Positions 21,070-30,825 of a DNA stretch of 64,000 nucleotides are shown here, in pieces. Position 1 is the stretch's first letter, and the number at the start of each line of letters is the position of its first letter. Origin of the DNA: Theropithecus gelada. Lineage: Eukaryota > Chordata > Mammalia > Primates > Cercopithecidae. The DNA lies in assembly GCF_003255815.1 (NCBI RefSeq), contig NC_037681.1, positions 85,539,703-85,603,702 on the forward strand. The letters run 5' to 3'. A model generated the notes under the pieces. It ran no database searches. It saw only the letters and a program-made list of their open reading frames with translations, and was not told the origin of the DNA. A program made the translations under genes and the position numbers.

Positions 21070-21262
21070 TTCTTTTTTTTTTTCCGAGGATTACTTGAGC
21101 CGGCTCAAGTATTTAGAGACAAGGTCTCCTTCTGTCACCCAGGCTGGAGTGCAGTGGTGCAATCATGGCTCACTGCAACCTCAACCTCCCCAGCTCAAAT
21201 GATCCTCCCAGCTCAGCTTTTTGGGCACCTGGAACTACAGGCACGTGCCACCACACCCAGCT
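21070..21262 (-). mobile_element. Monomeric Alu fragment
   Basis: T-run followed by GGTCTCCTTCTGTCACCCAG and CACCACACCCAGC. About half an Alu, with an odd insert CCGGCTCAAGTA near 21100 between the tail and the body. Confidence 0.8.
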
Positions 21263-21364
21263 TGGATTTCACAAAATTGGAAACATTTTTCTTCTGAAGG
21301 TCAGTGGGCCTAGAACAAAATGTGGCATGGTAAGAGAATGCTGTCCTTGAACCTGAAGCCTTCC

Positions 21365-21480
21365 CTCTGCCAGGAACAGCTCTGTGGCTCTGCAACAAGT
21401 CACTTTGCCTCTCTGGTCAGTTTCCTCAGATGTAAAACAGTAGTGTTGAATATACTATCTCTAAGGACTCCAAAAATTTG
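21365..21480 (+). mobile_element. MIR fragment
   Basis: CTGTGGCTCTGCAACAAGTC and GTTTCCTCAGATGTAAAACA are MIR core motifs. Confidence 0.7.
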
Positions 21481-21779
21481 TTACCCTATAATCTTGCTTT
21501 AACCTACCATGGTATTTTGGCTCTTGAATGACAAGCCTGAGCCCCCACTCATGATGGACGTTGCATGATCCAGTATGGAGGACACTACCTGCATGTGGCT
21601 ATTTAAATTCAAATTAACTTAAATGAACTAAAATTAAAATTTATTTCTCTGTTGCAGTAGCCACGATTCAGGTGCCCCATAGCACCTGCAGCCAGTGACA
21701 ATGTATAACACAGCGCAGAGTTAGAGCACTTCCACTATCACAGAAAGTTCTACTGGACAGCTGCTCTAGGGCCTCACCT
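21481..21779. other. Unique DNA, no feature recognised
   Basis: About 0.3 kb between MIR and MER5A. It contains ACTAAAATTAAAATTTATTT with no clear repeat identity. Confidence 0.4.
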
Positions 21780-21852
21780 CTCCAAGTGTGGTCCACGAAC
21801 CAGCAGCACCACATTATCTGGGAGCCCTTAGAAATAAAAGTAGACTCTCAGG

Positions 21853-22130
21853 TCGGGCACGGTGTCTCATGTCTGTAATCCCAGCACTTTGGGAGGCCGA
21901 GGCAGGCGGATCACCTGAGGTCAAGAGTTCAAGACCAGCCTGGTCAACATGGTGAAACCCGTCTCTACTAAAAATACAAAAATTAGCCAGTCGTGGTGGC
22001 AGGTGCCTGTAGTCTCAGCTACTTGGGAGACTGAGGCAGGAGAATCGCTTGAATTCAGGAGGCAGTGAGCTGAGACTGAGCCATTGCACTCCAGCCAGGG
22101 CAACAAGAGTGAAACTCTGTCAAAAAGAAA
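21853..22130 (+). mobile_element. Alu element inside MER5A
   Basis: Full-length plus-strand Alu whose tail grew into a GGAA microsatellite. Confidence 0.94.
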
Positions 22131-22308
22131 AAGGAAGGAAAGAAAGAAAGGAAGGAAGGAAGGAAGGAAGGAAGGAAGGAAGGAAGGAAGGGAGGAAGGA
22201 AGGGAGGGAGGGAGGGAGGGAGGGAGGCAGGGAGGGAGGGAGGGAGGGAGGGAGGGAGGGAGGAAGGAAGGAAAGAAAGAGAGAGAAAGAAAAGAGAAAA
22301 GAAAAGAG
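22131..22308. repeat. (GGAA)n/(GGGA)n polypurine microsatellite
   Basis: About 175 bases of GAAA, GGAA and GGGA units derived from the Alu tail. Confidence 0.95.
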
Positions 22309-22476
22309 AAATGTAGACTCACAGGCCCTACCCCAGCTCAGCTGAATCAGAATCTGGATTTTAACAAGATCCCCAGTGCCTCCTGCAGGTGTGAGTTTGA
22401 GAAGCCCTGCTATAGGCAATGTTCTCCACTGAGCAGGTGACTGGAAGGACAGAGTGGTGGTTAGAGGTGTGTCCTC

Positions 22477-22777
22477 GGCTGGATGCAGTGGTTCATGCCT
22501 GCAATCCCAGCACTTTGGGAGGCAGAGGCTGGAGGATCACTCGAGCCCAGGAGTTCGAGAGCAACCTGGGCAACATGGGAGACCTCGTCTTTACAAAAAA
22601 AAATAAACAAAATTAGCTGGGCATGGTAGTGCATGCCTGTGGTCTCAGCTATTTGGGAGGCAGGAGGATTGCTTGAGTCTGGGAGGTCAAGGATGCAGTA
22701 AGCCAAGATCATGCCACTGCACTCCAGCCTGGGCAACAGAGTAAGACCCTGTCTCAAAAAAAAAAAAAAAAAAAAAT
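22477..22777 (+). mobile_element. Alu element
   Basis: Full-length old Alu with a 22-base A tail. Confidence 0.94.
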
Positions 22778-22799
22778 GTGGCCTCTGTGGCCACACTCT

Positions 22800-22990
22800 G
22801 TGGATGTGTAGCCTGGCTATCTCTTAGCTGTGCAACCTTAGGCAAATGTCTTAACCCTTCTGGGCCCCAGTTTCCTTATTCGGAAAATAGTATCCATCTC
22901 ATGGGAAACTCTGAGGCCATAACAATATAAAACAATTATCACAGTGCCTCTCTAACACACAGTAAGTGCTCTTTAAATGACAGTTTTGTT
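22800..22990 (+). mobile_element. MIR element
   Basis: TTAGCTGTGCAACCTTAGGC, CCCCAGTTTCCTTATTCGG and CACAGTAAGTGCTCTTTAAA are in MIR order. Confidence 0.85.
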
Positions 22991-23517
22991 ATTTTGGGGT
23001 TCTGTGAGGTTTCAGGTTTCTGCCAGCCCCAAGCCTTGAGATCCAATGCAGACAACAGGCCAAGAGCGGCTCTTCTTTCTGCCACAGGGTGGCGCTGTGT
23101 CACAACGTCCTTTCCTCTCCCGCAGACTTCGAGCTGGCTCCCCGGCAGGAAACCAGAATTTGAGATTTCCGCCGTCTCTGTTTCCGATTACTAAGCACGA
23201 CCGGGCAGCCTGGACACCGATCCAAGTATTCATCTGGCAGATAATAGGAAAACAGGCCTCAGCTTTGTATCCAGTTGGAATACGAAAGTAAGGGTCGAAC
23301 CAAGAGTTCAATAAGGACTGTGTGAAAGTGGTCGTGGAAGCCAGAGACTCCTGATGGAGGGCTGGGGGCAGGGACGTTTCGGATTTTCTAGATCAGCTGT
23401 GCAAAGACTTGTGTTCCTTGTCCCACGTGTGCAAACTACAGCCCTTTGCTGGCCAAGCATATGGGTGTATGTAGGGGGGTGTGTATGGGAGGTGTGGGTG
23501 TGAGACGGAGAGAGAGA
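22991..23517. other. Unique DNA with a CpG-rich patch
   Basis: About 0.5 kb of non-repeat DNA. Between 23065 and 23230 CpGs are unusually frequent for this window. It also holds a pyrimidine run ending in CCCGCAG that looks like a splice acceptor and a CTCF-like motif at 23082-23096. No gene is recognised. Confidence 0.45.
23082..23096 (+). promoter_or_regulatory. Candidate CTCF-like motif
   Basis: CCACAGGGTGGCGCT fits the CTCF core at about 13 of 15 positions, in non-repeat CpG-rich DNA. Sequence similarity only. Confidence 0.3.
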
Positions 23518-23527
23518 GGATTTTTAA

Positions 23528-23813
23528 TTTTTTGAAACACAGTCTCACTCTGTTGCTCAGGCTGGAGTGCGGTGTTGCAATCACAGCTCACTGCAGCCTC
23601 AACCTCCCTGGCTCAAGCAATCCTCCCATCTTAGCCTCCTGAGTAACGGGCCAAAGGCATATGCCACCATGCCCGGCTAATTTTTTATTTTGGGTAGAGA
23701 TGGGAGTCTCCCTATGTTGTCCAGGCTGGTCTCAAACTCCTGGGCTCAAGGGATCCTCCTATCTCAGTCTCCCAAAGTGCTGGGATTACAGGTATGACCC
23801 ACTGTGCCTGGCT
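23528..23813 (-). mobile_element. Alu element
   Basis: Minus-strand old Alu. GGATTTTTAA before and GGGATTTTTTAAA after it look like the target duplication. Confidence 0.93.
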
Positions 23814-23839
23814 GGGATTTTTTAAAGGAGTCAATTTCT

Positions 23840-23998
23840 AAAGTTTCTCAAACTCGAGCCTACATCATTGTCACCTGGGGGGCTTGATTGCTGGGCCCTA
23901 GTCTCAGTATTTTCAATTCAGTGGGAGGTCTGGCCTGAATAATTGCATTCCAAACAAGTTCCCAGGTGATGCTGAGGCTTCTGATCCAGGGACCACCC
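23840..23998 (-). mobile_element. MER5A-type hAT element
   Basis: TTTCTCAAACTCGAGCC, TGTCACCTGGGGGGC and CAAGTTCCCAGGTGATGC match the minus strand of MER5A. This copy carries no Alu. Confidence 0.8.
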
Positions 23999-25244
23999 TT
24001 AACTACGCTAAACTGAAAAGCTCACCTGGACCAAATTAGATACTCCTAGTTCAAGAGAAGGACATGGCTCCAGAGGAAATTCCTTTACCCCCCCCCCCCC
24101 CCACCCATGGTGACACCCTCAGCACTCTCAGGAACCTCTTAAGGCCCCCTTGGGCCATGTCAGGGGACTTGTCAGCCCAAAACCCCATGTGGACAGGAAA
24201 GGTGGCTGCAGGGCCAGGAGCCAGGTCATTCCCGAGTTATACTCCCCCCTTCCCTCCAGGCTCTTAATTCATAACTCTTGCTCTGTCCTGAGAAGGTTGA
24301 TTAAGACCCTCAAAATCCTGCTTAGTCCCACTTTTGGCACCAAACCTGCAGAGAGCACCCTTTTTGCCTGATGCCACCAGTCCAAAGCAGGGTCATTTCC
24401 CCTAGAAATAGGAGGAAACAGCAGAGGTCTGGATGATTCTGAAGGGGGCGTTGGACATTTCAGAGGGAGGGTAGACAACTCAGATGGGACCCCCACTGGT
24501 TGATATGGGCTGATTGGAACACTCATGACCAGAGAGAGAGTCCTGGGAGCGAGCCTTGGTCCTCCTCTGAGTTCCTCAGGTACCAGGGCCTCTGCATGTA
24601 TGGCACTGATCACATACTGCCTGGTCATGAGTCGTGAGCTTTGCCAGTCTTTCAAAAAGAGTATGTGACCCACTCAGGATGTGCCAGGCTCAGCACCAAG
24701 CTTGAATGGGAGCCTACATCCTCACAATGGGGAAACATGCAGATGTCGAAGCACATCTCACATATGTGTAGTGGGCCTGTGTATGCAGCTGCCAGGCTCT
24801 GGGCCATCTTTGAGTTCCCCTAAAACCTGGTTTTAGGTCCAAGGTTTAGGTCCAAGCAGTGCAGTGAGGCCCGTTGGTGGGCCATGAGATGAGTAAGGGA
24901 GGCCAGAAGCTAATGTTTTAAGTCTAAATAGTTTTAAGGAATAGCTATCTTTTTAAGGTTGAGATGAAGATGAAATAAATTTGATAAAAGTAAGATGAGT
25001 TGCTTTAGAGAACAATAATAGGCTATAGGGTCAGTGCTTATCTGAAGTTTGGGAAACACTGGCCCACAGAATTCACACATGCAAAAGTGTGGGTGAGTAA
25101 CAGAGACTTCACTGGAGACTTCATGGTAGAAATTGAGGAGGGGTCTTCATGTAGCATAGCCCCCATCCCACACAGCCACAGGATCCCACAGGAGTCATTT
25201 TCATTCTTCCCAAGTCCATTCATGGCCACACAGTCACTGGATCT
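23999..25244. other. Unique DNA, no gene recognised
   Basis: About 1.2 kb. It contains the poly(C) run; the 134-codon minus-strand frame at 24269-24673 has no recognisable domain. Confidence 0.45.
24088..24102 (+). repeat. Poly(C) run
   Basis: Fifteen consecutive C, in unique DNA, an uncommon homopolymer in primate DNA. Confidence 0.95.
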
Positions 25245-25537
25245 TTTTGTGTTTTTGTTTTGAGACAGGGTCTTACTTGTTGCCCAGGCTAGAGTGTAGT
25301 CATGCTGTCTCGGCTCACTACAGCCTTAACCTCCCTGGGCTCAGGTGATCCTCCCACCTCAGCCTCCCAAGTAGCTGAGAACACAGGCATGCACCACCAT
25401 GCCTGGCTAATTTTTTGTCTAGATGGGGTTTTGCCATGTTGCCCAGGCTGGTCTCAAACTCTTGAGCGCAAGCCATCCTCCCCCCTCAGCCTCCCAAAGT
25501 GCTGAGATTACAGGTGTGAGCCACTGTGCCCAGCCCA
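25245..25537 (-). mobile_element. Alu element
   Basis: Minus-strand old Alu from TTTTTGTTTTGAGACAGG to CTGTGCCCAGCCC. Confidence 0.93.
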
Positions 25538-25551
25538 CTGGGTCTTTTCTT

Positions 25552-25834
25552 CTCTCTTTTTTTTTTTTTTTTGAGACAGAGTCTTGCTCTGTTGCCCAGG
25601 CTAGAGTGCAGTGGCACAATCTCCAACTCCCGGGTTAAAGAGATTCTCCTGCCTCAGCCTCCTAAGCAGCTGGGACTACAGGTGCCTGCCACCACGACCG
25701 GCTAATTTTTTGTATTTTTAGTAGAGATGGGGTTTCACTGTATTAGCCAGGATGGTCTCGATTTGACCTCATGATCCGCCCGCCTTGGCTTCCGAAAGCG
25801 CTTGGATTACAGGCGTGAGCCACCGCACCCCACC
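25552..25834 (-). mobile_element. Alu element
   Basis: Minus-strand Alu; CACTGGGTCTTTTCT before and CACCTGGGTCTTTTT after it look like a diverged target duplication. Confidence 0.93.
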
Positions 25835-26019
25835 TGGGTCTTTTTTTTGTCTGTGTTTCTGCCACTTGGGTCCAGATTCCTGGCTCCAAACAAGGGCCAG
25901 ACCCTACATCACCAACTTCAGTTCTTTCCCTTTATTATGAAGAAGATTCAGCTGTCTCCCAAATTCCACCCCAAACTCTGGAACTGGGGAAAGCTTATCC
26001 ATTTTTTTAAAAAAATGTT

Positions 26020-26432
26020 TTATTAATGAAGATAGTAATGCAAAATGGTGCAACTACTTTGAAAACAGTTACGCAGTTTCTTAAAATGATAAACATACAC
26101 CCACTGATAACTCAGCCATTCTACTCCTAGGTATTTACTGTATTCACCCAAGATGATATATGCCCACAGAAAGACTTGTACAATGATGTTCATAACAGCT
26201 TTCTTAGCAATGGCTGAAAACTGAAAACAACCCAAATGTCCACCAGCAAGTGAATGGATAAACAAATTGAGCTGTTTCTAGTCGATGAAATACTCTCAGA
26301 AATTAAAAAGGAATGAACTATTGGTAATTCAATGATATGGATGAATTGCAGAACAACTACACTGAGTGAAAGCAGCAAGACAAAAGGAATACATACTATA
26401 TTATTCCATTCAGATAGCATTCTAGAAAGTGG
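26020..26432 (+). mobile_element. L1 (L1M-type) ORF2 3' fragment
   Basis: ATTCTACTCCTAGGTATTTA, CAACCCAAATGTCCACCAGC and AATGGATAAACAAATTGAGC are landmark blocks near the end of L1 ORF2. Old, full of stops, and cut by an Alu monomer at its right. Confidence 0.85.
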
Positions 26433-26592
26433 GCCAGGTGTGGTGGCGTGCACCTGTGGCCCCAGCTACTTGAGAGGCCAAAGTAGGAGAATCACTTGAG
26501 CCCAGGAGGCAGAGGCTGCGGTAAGCCGAGATCGTGCCACTGCACTCCAGCCTGGGTGACAGAGGGAGACTCTGTCTCTGAAAAAATACGGA
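26433..26592 (+). mobile_element. Alu right-arm monomer (FRAM-like)
   Basis: GGGCCAGGTGTGGTGGCG directly followed by the right-arm body and tail, with no left arm. Confidence 0.85.
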
Positions 26593-26599
26593 ATAGAAA

Positions 26600-26810
26600 T
26601 AAAGGAAAAAGTGTAAGGGCCCTTTCCACAGATACAGCACAGCCTTAATCCTGCTCCCCAGAGCCGACTACTGTTAGCAATTTACTGAGCAATCTCTCAG
26701 GTTATTTCTTATGAATACACATGAATTTATAGAGATTTTATTTTTACAGAAACAGGATTATACCGTACATACGGTTATGCAACTGCTTTTTTATGAAATG
26801 ATGTGAGGGC
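26600..26810. mobile_element. Ancient L1-type fragment
   Basis: ACAGGATTATACCGTACATA and GCAACTGCTTTTTTATG resemble a block of old L1 3' sequence. Weak match. Confidence 0.45.
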
Positions 26811-26935
26811 CTTGGAGAAATAAAGTTTAACTCCAATGTACACTTTGACATGATTATGCTCTCCCCTTGCCACAGGCCTTGGGAGAAATTAGACTAAGCC
26901 AAATCAGGTAGCCACTCTTGAGAAAAGTGTACAGC

Positions 26936-27328
26936 TAGGCTGGACGTGGTGGCTCACACCTGTAATCCCAGCACCTTGGGAGGCTGAGGCAGGAGGATCA
27001 CTTGAGCCCAGGAGTTCAAGACCATCCTGGGCAATACAGTGAGATTCCATCTCTCACTAAAGAATTAAAATTACTAAAAATTTAAAAATTAGTTTTAATT
27101 TTTAAAATTAAAATTACTAAAAATTAATTTTAAAAATTTTACTAAAATTAAAAATTACTACTAAAAATTAAAAAATTAGCCAGGTATGGTGGTGAGCACC
27201 TGTGGTCCCAGCTACTCAGGAGGCTGAGGTGGGAGGATCACTGAGTCCAGGTGTTCAGGGCTGCACTGAGCCATGTTCATGCCGCTGTACTCCAACTTGG
27301 GTGACAGAGAAAGACCTTGTCTTAAAAT
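26936..27328 (+). mobile_element. Alu element with expanded central A-rich linker
   Basis: Normal left arm to about 27050 and right arm from 27178, but the linker has grown to about 125 bases of TAAAATTACTAAAAATT-type repeats. The flanking AAAGTGTACAGCTA (26922-26935) and AAAAATGCATAGCTA (27409-27423) are a diverged target duplication. Confidence 0.88.
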
Positions 27329-27569
27329 ATATATATATATATATATATATATTTATTTATTTATTTATATATATATTTATTTTTATATATATATATATAA
27401 AAGAAAGAAAAATGCATAGCTAAATACTGACTCCAGGATCACTGAGTCCAGGAGTTCAAGGCTGCACTGAGCCATATTCATGCCACTGCACTCCAACCTA
27501 GCTGACAGAGAAAGACCCTGTCTCAAAAAATAAATACAAAAAAGAAAAGAAAAATGCATAGCTAAATAC
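27235..27569 (+). repeat. Local tandem duplication of an Alu 3' arm and its flank
   Basis: Unit 1 (27235-27435) and unit 2 (27436-27569) both start GGATCACTGAGTCCAGG and end AAAAATGCATAGCTAAATAC (plus 8 bases in unit 1). The size difference is the TA/TTTA tract in unit 1. The copies differ at several sites, so this is a real old duplication rather than an assembly error. Confidence 0.85.
27326..27400. repeat. (TA)n/(TTTA)n microsatellite
   Basis: TATATA and TTTATTTATT units from the Alu tail. Confidence 0.95.
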
Positions 27570-27879
27570 CCATCTCCTGTTCCATTAGATTCTCCCTAGG
27601 GACGCTAGTGGATCTGCTGCAGAGAGGGAGACACAAACCTCCCCCTGGACTTGGGGCTGTGGGAATGTCTTTGGGAAAGCCGTCAGCAGGGGCTGACTGT
27701 GGTCGGGGTGAGCAGAGCCGATGCCAATTTTGCAAGGTGAGAAAGTAAGTTTTTATTAACACAGGAGAATGTTTCAAGTCTGTTCTCTGGAAACCTAAGA
27801 TGAACTTACTGTGCCTTCGCATAGAGTCTAGGTCATGTTCTTGTTATCCTTGGGAGTTGGTGGTGTGGTGTGGACAGGG

Positions 27880-28055
27880 ACCGGGCTCTGAAGTGCGGCA
27901 AAATGGGTTGGAATCCCAGCTCTCACCCTTGCCAGCTGGGTGACCTCGGGCACGTCACATGACCTTCCCCATTGGCTTCCACTGGCTTGTGGAGGTTCAT
28001 GCTATAGTCGTATGTGCGGTGCCTGGTAATTCGTAGCCACCAGCAGCCCCTAGGA
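27880..28055 (+). mobile_element. MIR element
   Basis: GGTTGGAATCCCAGCTCTCA, CCAGCTGGGTGACCTCGGGC and GTGCGGTGCCTGGTAATTCG. Confidence 0.8.
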
Positions 28056-29088
28056 AGCTAATTTTACTGGTCTCCTATTATCATTACTTCCTATTGAGGT
28101 CTTTGACCTCAGGTCTAAGAAAGATTAGATCCGTCTCTTGGTGGCTTCCTTGAGTGACTACTAAACAGGTTTTGCCAACAGCCTTCCCCTCCCGCAAAGG
28201 CAACTGGCGCCCCCTCTCAACTCTTTCCAGGTCAGCAGCAGCAAATAGCTAAAACTTGCTGTGAAATCTTGGCTCGCATGGCCCGTATTGATTTTGTTCT
28301 CGAAGCCTTTCAAGTAGCCGCTCCCCTGTGATCTCCCTGCAATGCCCTTACAAAACCCAGCAGCTTCCCCAGACAGCTACTGGAGATACATGTGCTTCTG
28401 GAAAGCAACCGGGACCCCTGGGCCACTAGAACCAGTCCTGTCTTTATCTCGAAGCCCCAAGGTCTGAGAGCTCAGCATGTTTACCAGGTCATTTAGTGGC
28501 TACCCAGGTAATGGGTGAGGAGCATGGGCAGGAGGCTCCTGCCTCATCACCTTCCTCTCAACCATCCACTTACAGATATTGATCACGTCCTGCTACATGC
28601 AAGGGAACCACACACAATGCTCCCAGGACCTTTGACGTCCCAGTGCTACTTGTTCGCTAGGGTAGTGGTAAACAAAGGAAAGGCAACCTTAGCTGAGTCC
28701 CTGCCTCCATTCTTGCCAAAATTTAAACCAGGTCAATTCTTCCGGCCTAGTGCACCCTTTAACTTTGTTGCTGAACTGTTTGCTAGTCCTGGTGGCTCAG
28801 CGAGGACTGGGTAAGGTAGGTGGCCTGGCTGAGACCCTGCAGCTCAGTTCCTGCCACAGACTCAGCACTAGCCAGGTGTGTGGCCTTCAGACAACTCACT
28901 TACCTTTCAGTGCTGTTTTCACATATCATTTTCTAAGTTTTGTGGAAATAAGACCACAGGCCAAAATGTCACACTAAACTAACAGAGAAATCTCTTCCGG
29001 AAGTTTCTGCAGCAGCCCACACACTAGTGGTGATGGTGAGTGGATGCTCCCTTGTAAACCAGGTGCTTGTGAGGTAAGAGCTGCCTAT
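28056..29088. other. Unique DNA, no feature recognised
   Basis: About 1 kb, moderately GC-rich. A motif GAGAGGGGGCGCC on minus near 28206-28218 resembles a CTCF core but only weakly. Confidence 0.45.
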
Positions 29089-29103
29089 GTCTAGAGGGGT
29101 TTT

Positions 29104-29394
29104 TTGTTTTTTGTGAGACAGGGTCCCTCTGTCGCCCAGGCTGGAGTGCAGTAGCACAATCTTAGCTCACTGCAACCTCTGCCTCCTGGGTTCAAACGAT
29201 TCTCCCGCCTCAGCCTCCTGAGTAGCTGGGATAACAGGCACGTGCCACCACACCCGGCCAATTTTTGTGTTTTCAGTAGATACAGAGTTTCACCATATTG
29301 ATCAGGCTGGTCTCTAACTCCCGACCTCAGGTGATCTGCCCGCCTTGGCCTCCCAAAGTGCTGGGATTACAGGTGTGAGCCACCATGCCTGGCC
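29104..29394 (-). mobile_element. Alu element
   Basis: Full-length minus-strand Alu; TCTAGAGGGGTTTT (29090-29103) and TCTAGAAGGGATTT (from 29395) are the target duplication. Confidence 0.94.
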
Positions 29395-29408
29395 TCTAGA
29401 AGGGATTT

Positions 29409-30139
29409 AACACAGATAGTTGGAACAAAAAGGTATTTCCATCCTCCAAGGACCCGTCTAGACATGAAGGCCAACTATGAGAGGAGATATTCAGAAGAGA
29501 TGGGTCATCCTGGGGGTCAGACCCATGGGTGGGGATGGGGAAGAAGAGGTGACAATTCTTAGTAACCTACATACAACTGCTGCTGGCTGAGTCAGGCAGA
29601 AAAGGAACTTAGTGAGAGGATACTGGGTGGCCACACAATGGTGGGAAGACAGAACTGTGTCTGCAAAATGGGGAAGAAGGAGGGAGGTCATGGGACCAGA
29701 GCCCACGTCACACCCCTGGAGGTAGCTTGTTATGGTATCACGGGGTCTGGATGAGGTGACTGCCCCTGTTGGCCGCTGTTAAAGTAGATCACCACCAACC
29801 TGAAGTCTGAGGTGAGTGCCTCCAACCAGCCAAGCCCCAACCATAAGGGAAGCTTTGAGAGAGTGTGCCTTACCTCAGCAGGAGTCTTTGCCTACCACAA
29901 AGTGGACTTTGCCTCTGAGCATGTTGAATGGGGTGGTCCCAAACTCAGGAAGTGGGGTCAAGGCTGGGTGGCCAAAAATTCAACAAACGTCCCAGAGTGG
30001 AAGGCCAACTGATCAGTCTCCAAAACTGTGCTTACCGATGAGAAGTGGAAGCTATTCATGGGGCAACTGGGGGCTCCAACCCACAGTAACAGGTCTCCAG
30101 GAGGCAGCAACAGGGGCTCTCAGAGGAAGCCTCATCTCG
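29409..30139. other. Unique DNA, no feature recognised
   Basis: About 0.7 kb. Short frames on both strands have no recognisable domain. Confidence 0.45.
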
Positions 30140-30340
30140 TGACTCTCCATTGGGAACAGTGTTGGCAATGTCTGAAGACATTCTGGATTGTCACTTCTTG
30201 GGGGAGGGGTGCTACTGGCATCCAGTGGGTAGAGGCCAATGGTGCTGCTAAACATTCTGCAATGCCCGGGATTGCCACATGATCCCAATGAATAATTATC
30301 CCACTAAAATGTCACCAGTGCTGAGGCTGAGAATCCCTGA
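30140..30340 (+). mobile_element. MER20 hAT DNA transposon
   Basis: TTGGCAATGTCTGAAGACAT, GTGCTACTGGCATCCAGTGG, TGCTAAACATTCTGCAATGC and GAGGCTGAGAATCCCTG follow MER20 order. Confidence 0.92.
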
Positions 30341-30669
30341 TTTATTCAGAGGTCCTCACAGGTCAGCTCATCAGGCTTGTCTGCAGAGAGGACAACAGCC
30401 TGGACATGCGGCCTGAATTTTTGGGGAGACCCATTCTTGTAGCAGGCACAGGAGAAATGAACTGTGTTTGGAAAGGGCAAGGCAGGAACCCCATCCTAAG
30501 TGCCCCGAGCTTCTGGGCAGGTTATGATGACTGAGATTCAGAAACAAGAACTGCATAGATATTTGCTTACAACCTGAACTAGCATTCAAGATACTGGAAC
30601 AGGCAGATACTAGGGATGCAGCATGAAGGCCCAAGAGTCTGTGGTTGGCTGGGACCAGAGATGGAATGC
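30341..30669. other. Unique DNA, no feature recognised
   Basis: About 0.3 kb between MER20 and the MaLR provirus. Confidence 0.4.
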
Positions 30670-30674
30670 TGTGG

Positions 30675-30825
30675 TGGTATGGTTTGACTCTGTGTCCCCA
30701 CCCAAATCTCATCTCGAATTGCAATCCCCACATGTTGTGGGCGGGGCCTAGTGGGAGTCCGCCCCCATGATTCAATAACCAGTCTCAAGTAGTTCTTCAT
30801 AGCAGTGCGAGAATAAACTAATACA
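30675..30825 (+). repeat. 5' LTR of the MaLR provirus, internally deleted
   Basis: Begins TGGTATGGTTTGACTCTGTG and ends AACTAATACA. After CATGATTCAATAA it jumps straight to CAGTCTCAAGTAGTTCTTCA, so about 245 bases present in the 3' LTR are missing. Confidence 0.9.

Larger units (their letters stand above)
21780..22412 (+). mobile_element. MER5A-type hAT element, split by an Alu
   Basis: Left part: CCAAGTGTGGTCCACGAACC and AGCAGCACCACATTATCTGG. Right part: CCTACCCCAGCTCAGCTGAA and TTTTAACAAGATCCCCAGTG, ending TTTGAGAAGCCC. The Alu sits at the motif that reads AGAAATGCAAATTCTC in MER5A. The duplications AAAAGTAGACTCTCAGG (21836-21852) and AAATGTAGACTCACAGG (22309-22325) match at 15 of 17. Confidence 0.85.

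Noticed and set aside
28206..28220. Second CTCF-like motif (minus strand GAGAGGGGGCGCC)
   Set aside because: Only the GGGGGCGC core matches; the 5' half of the motif disagrees.
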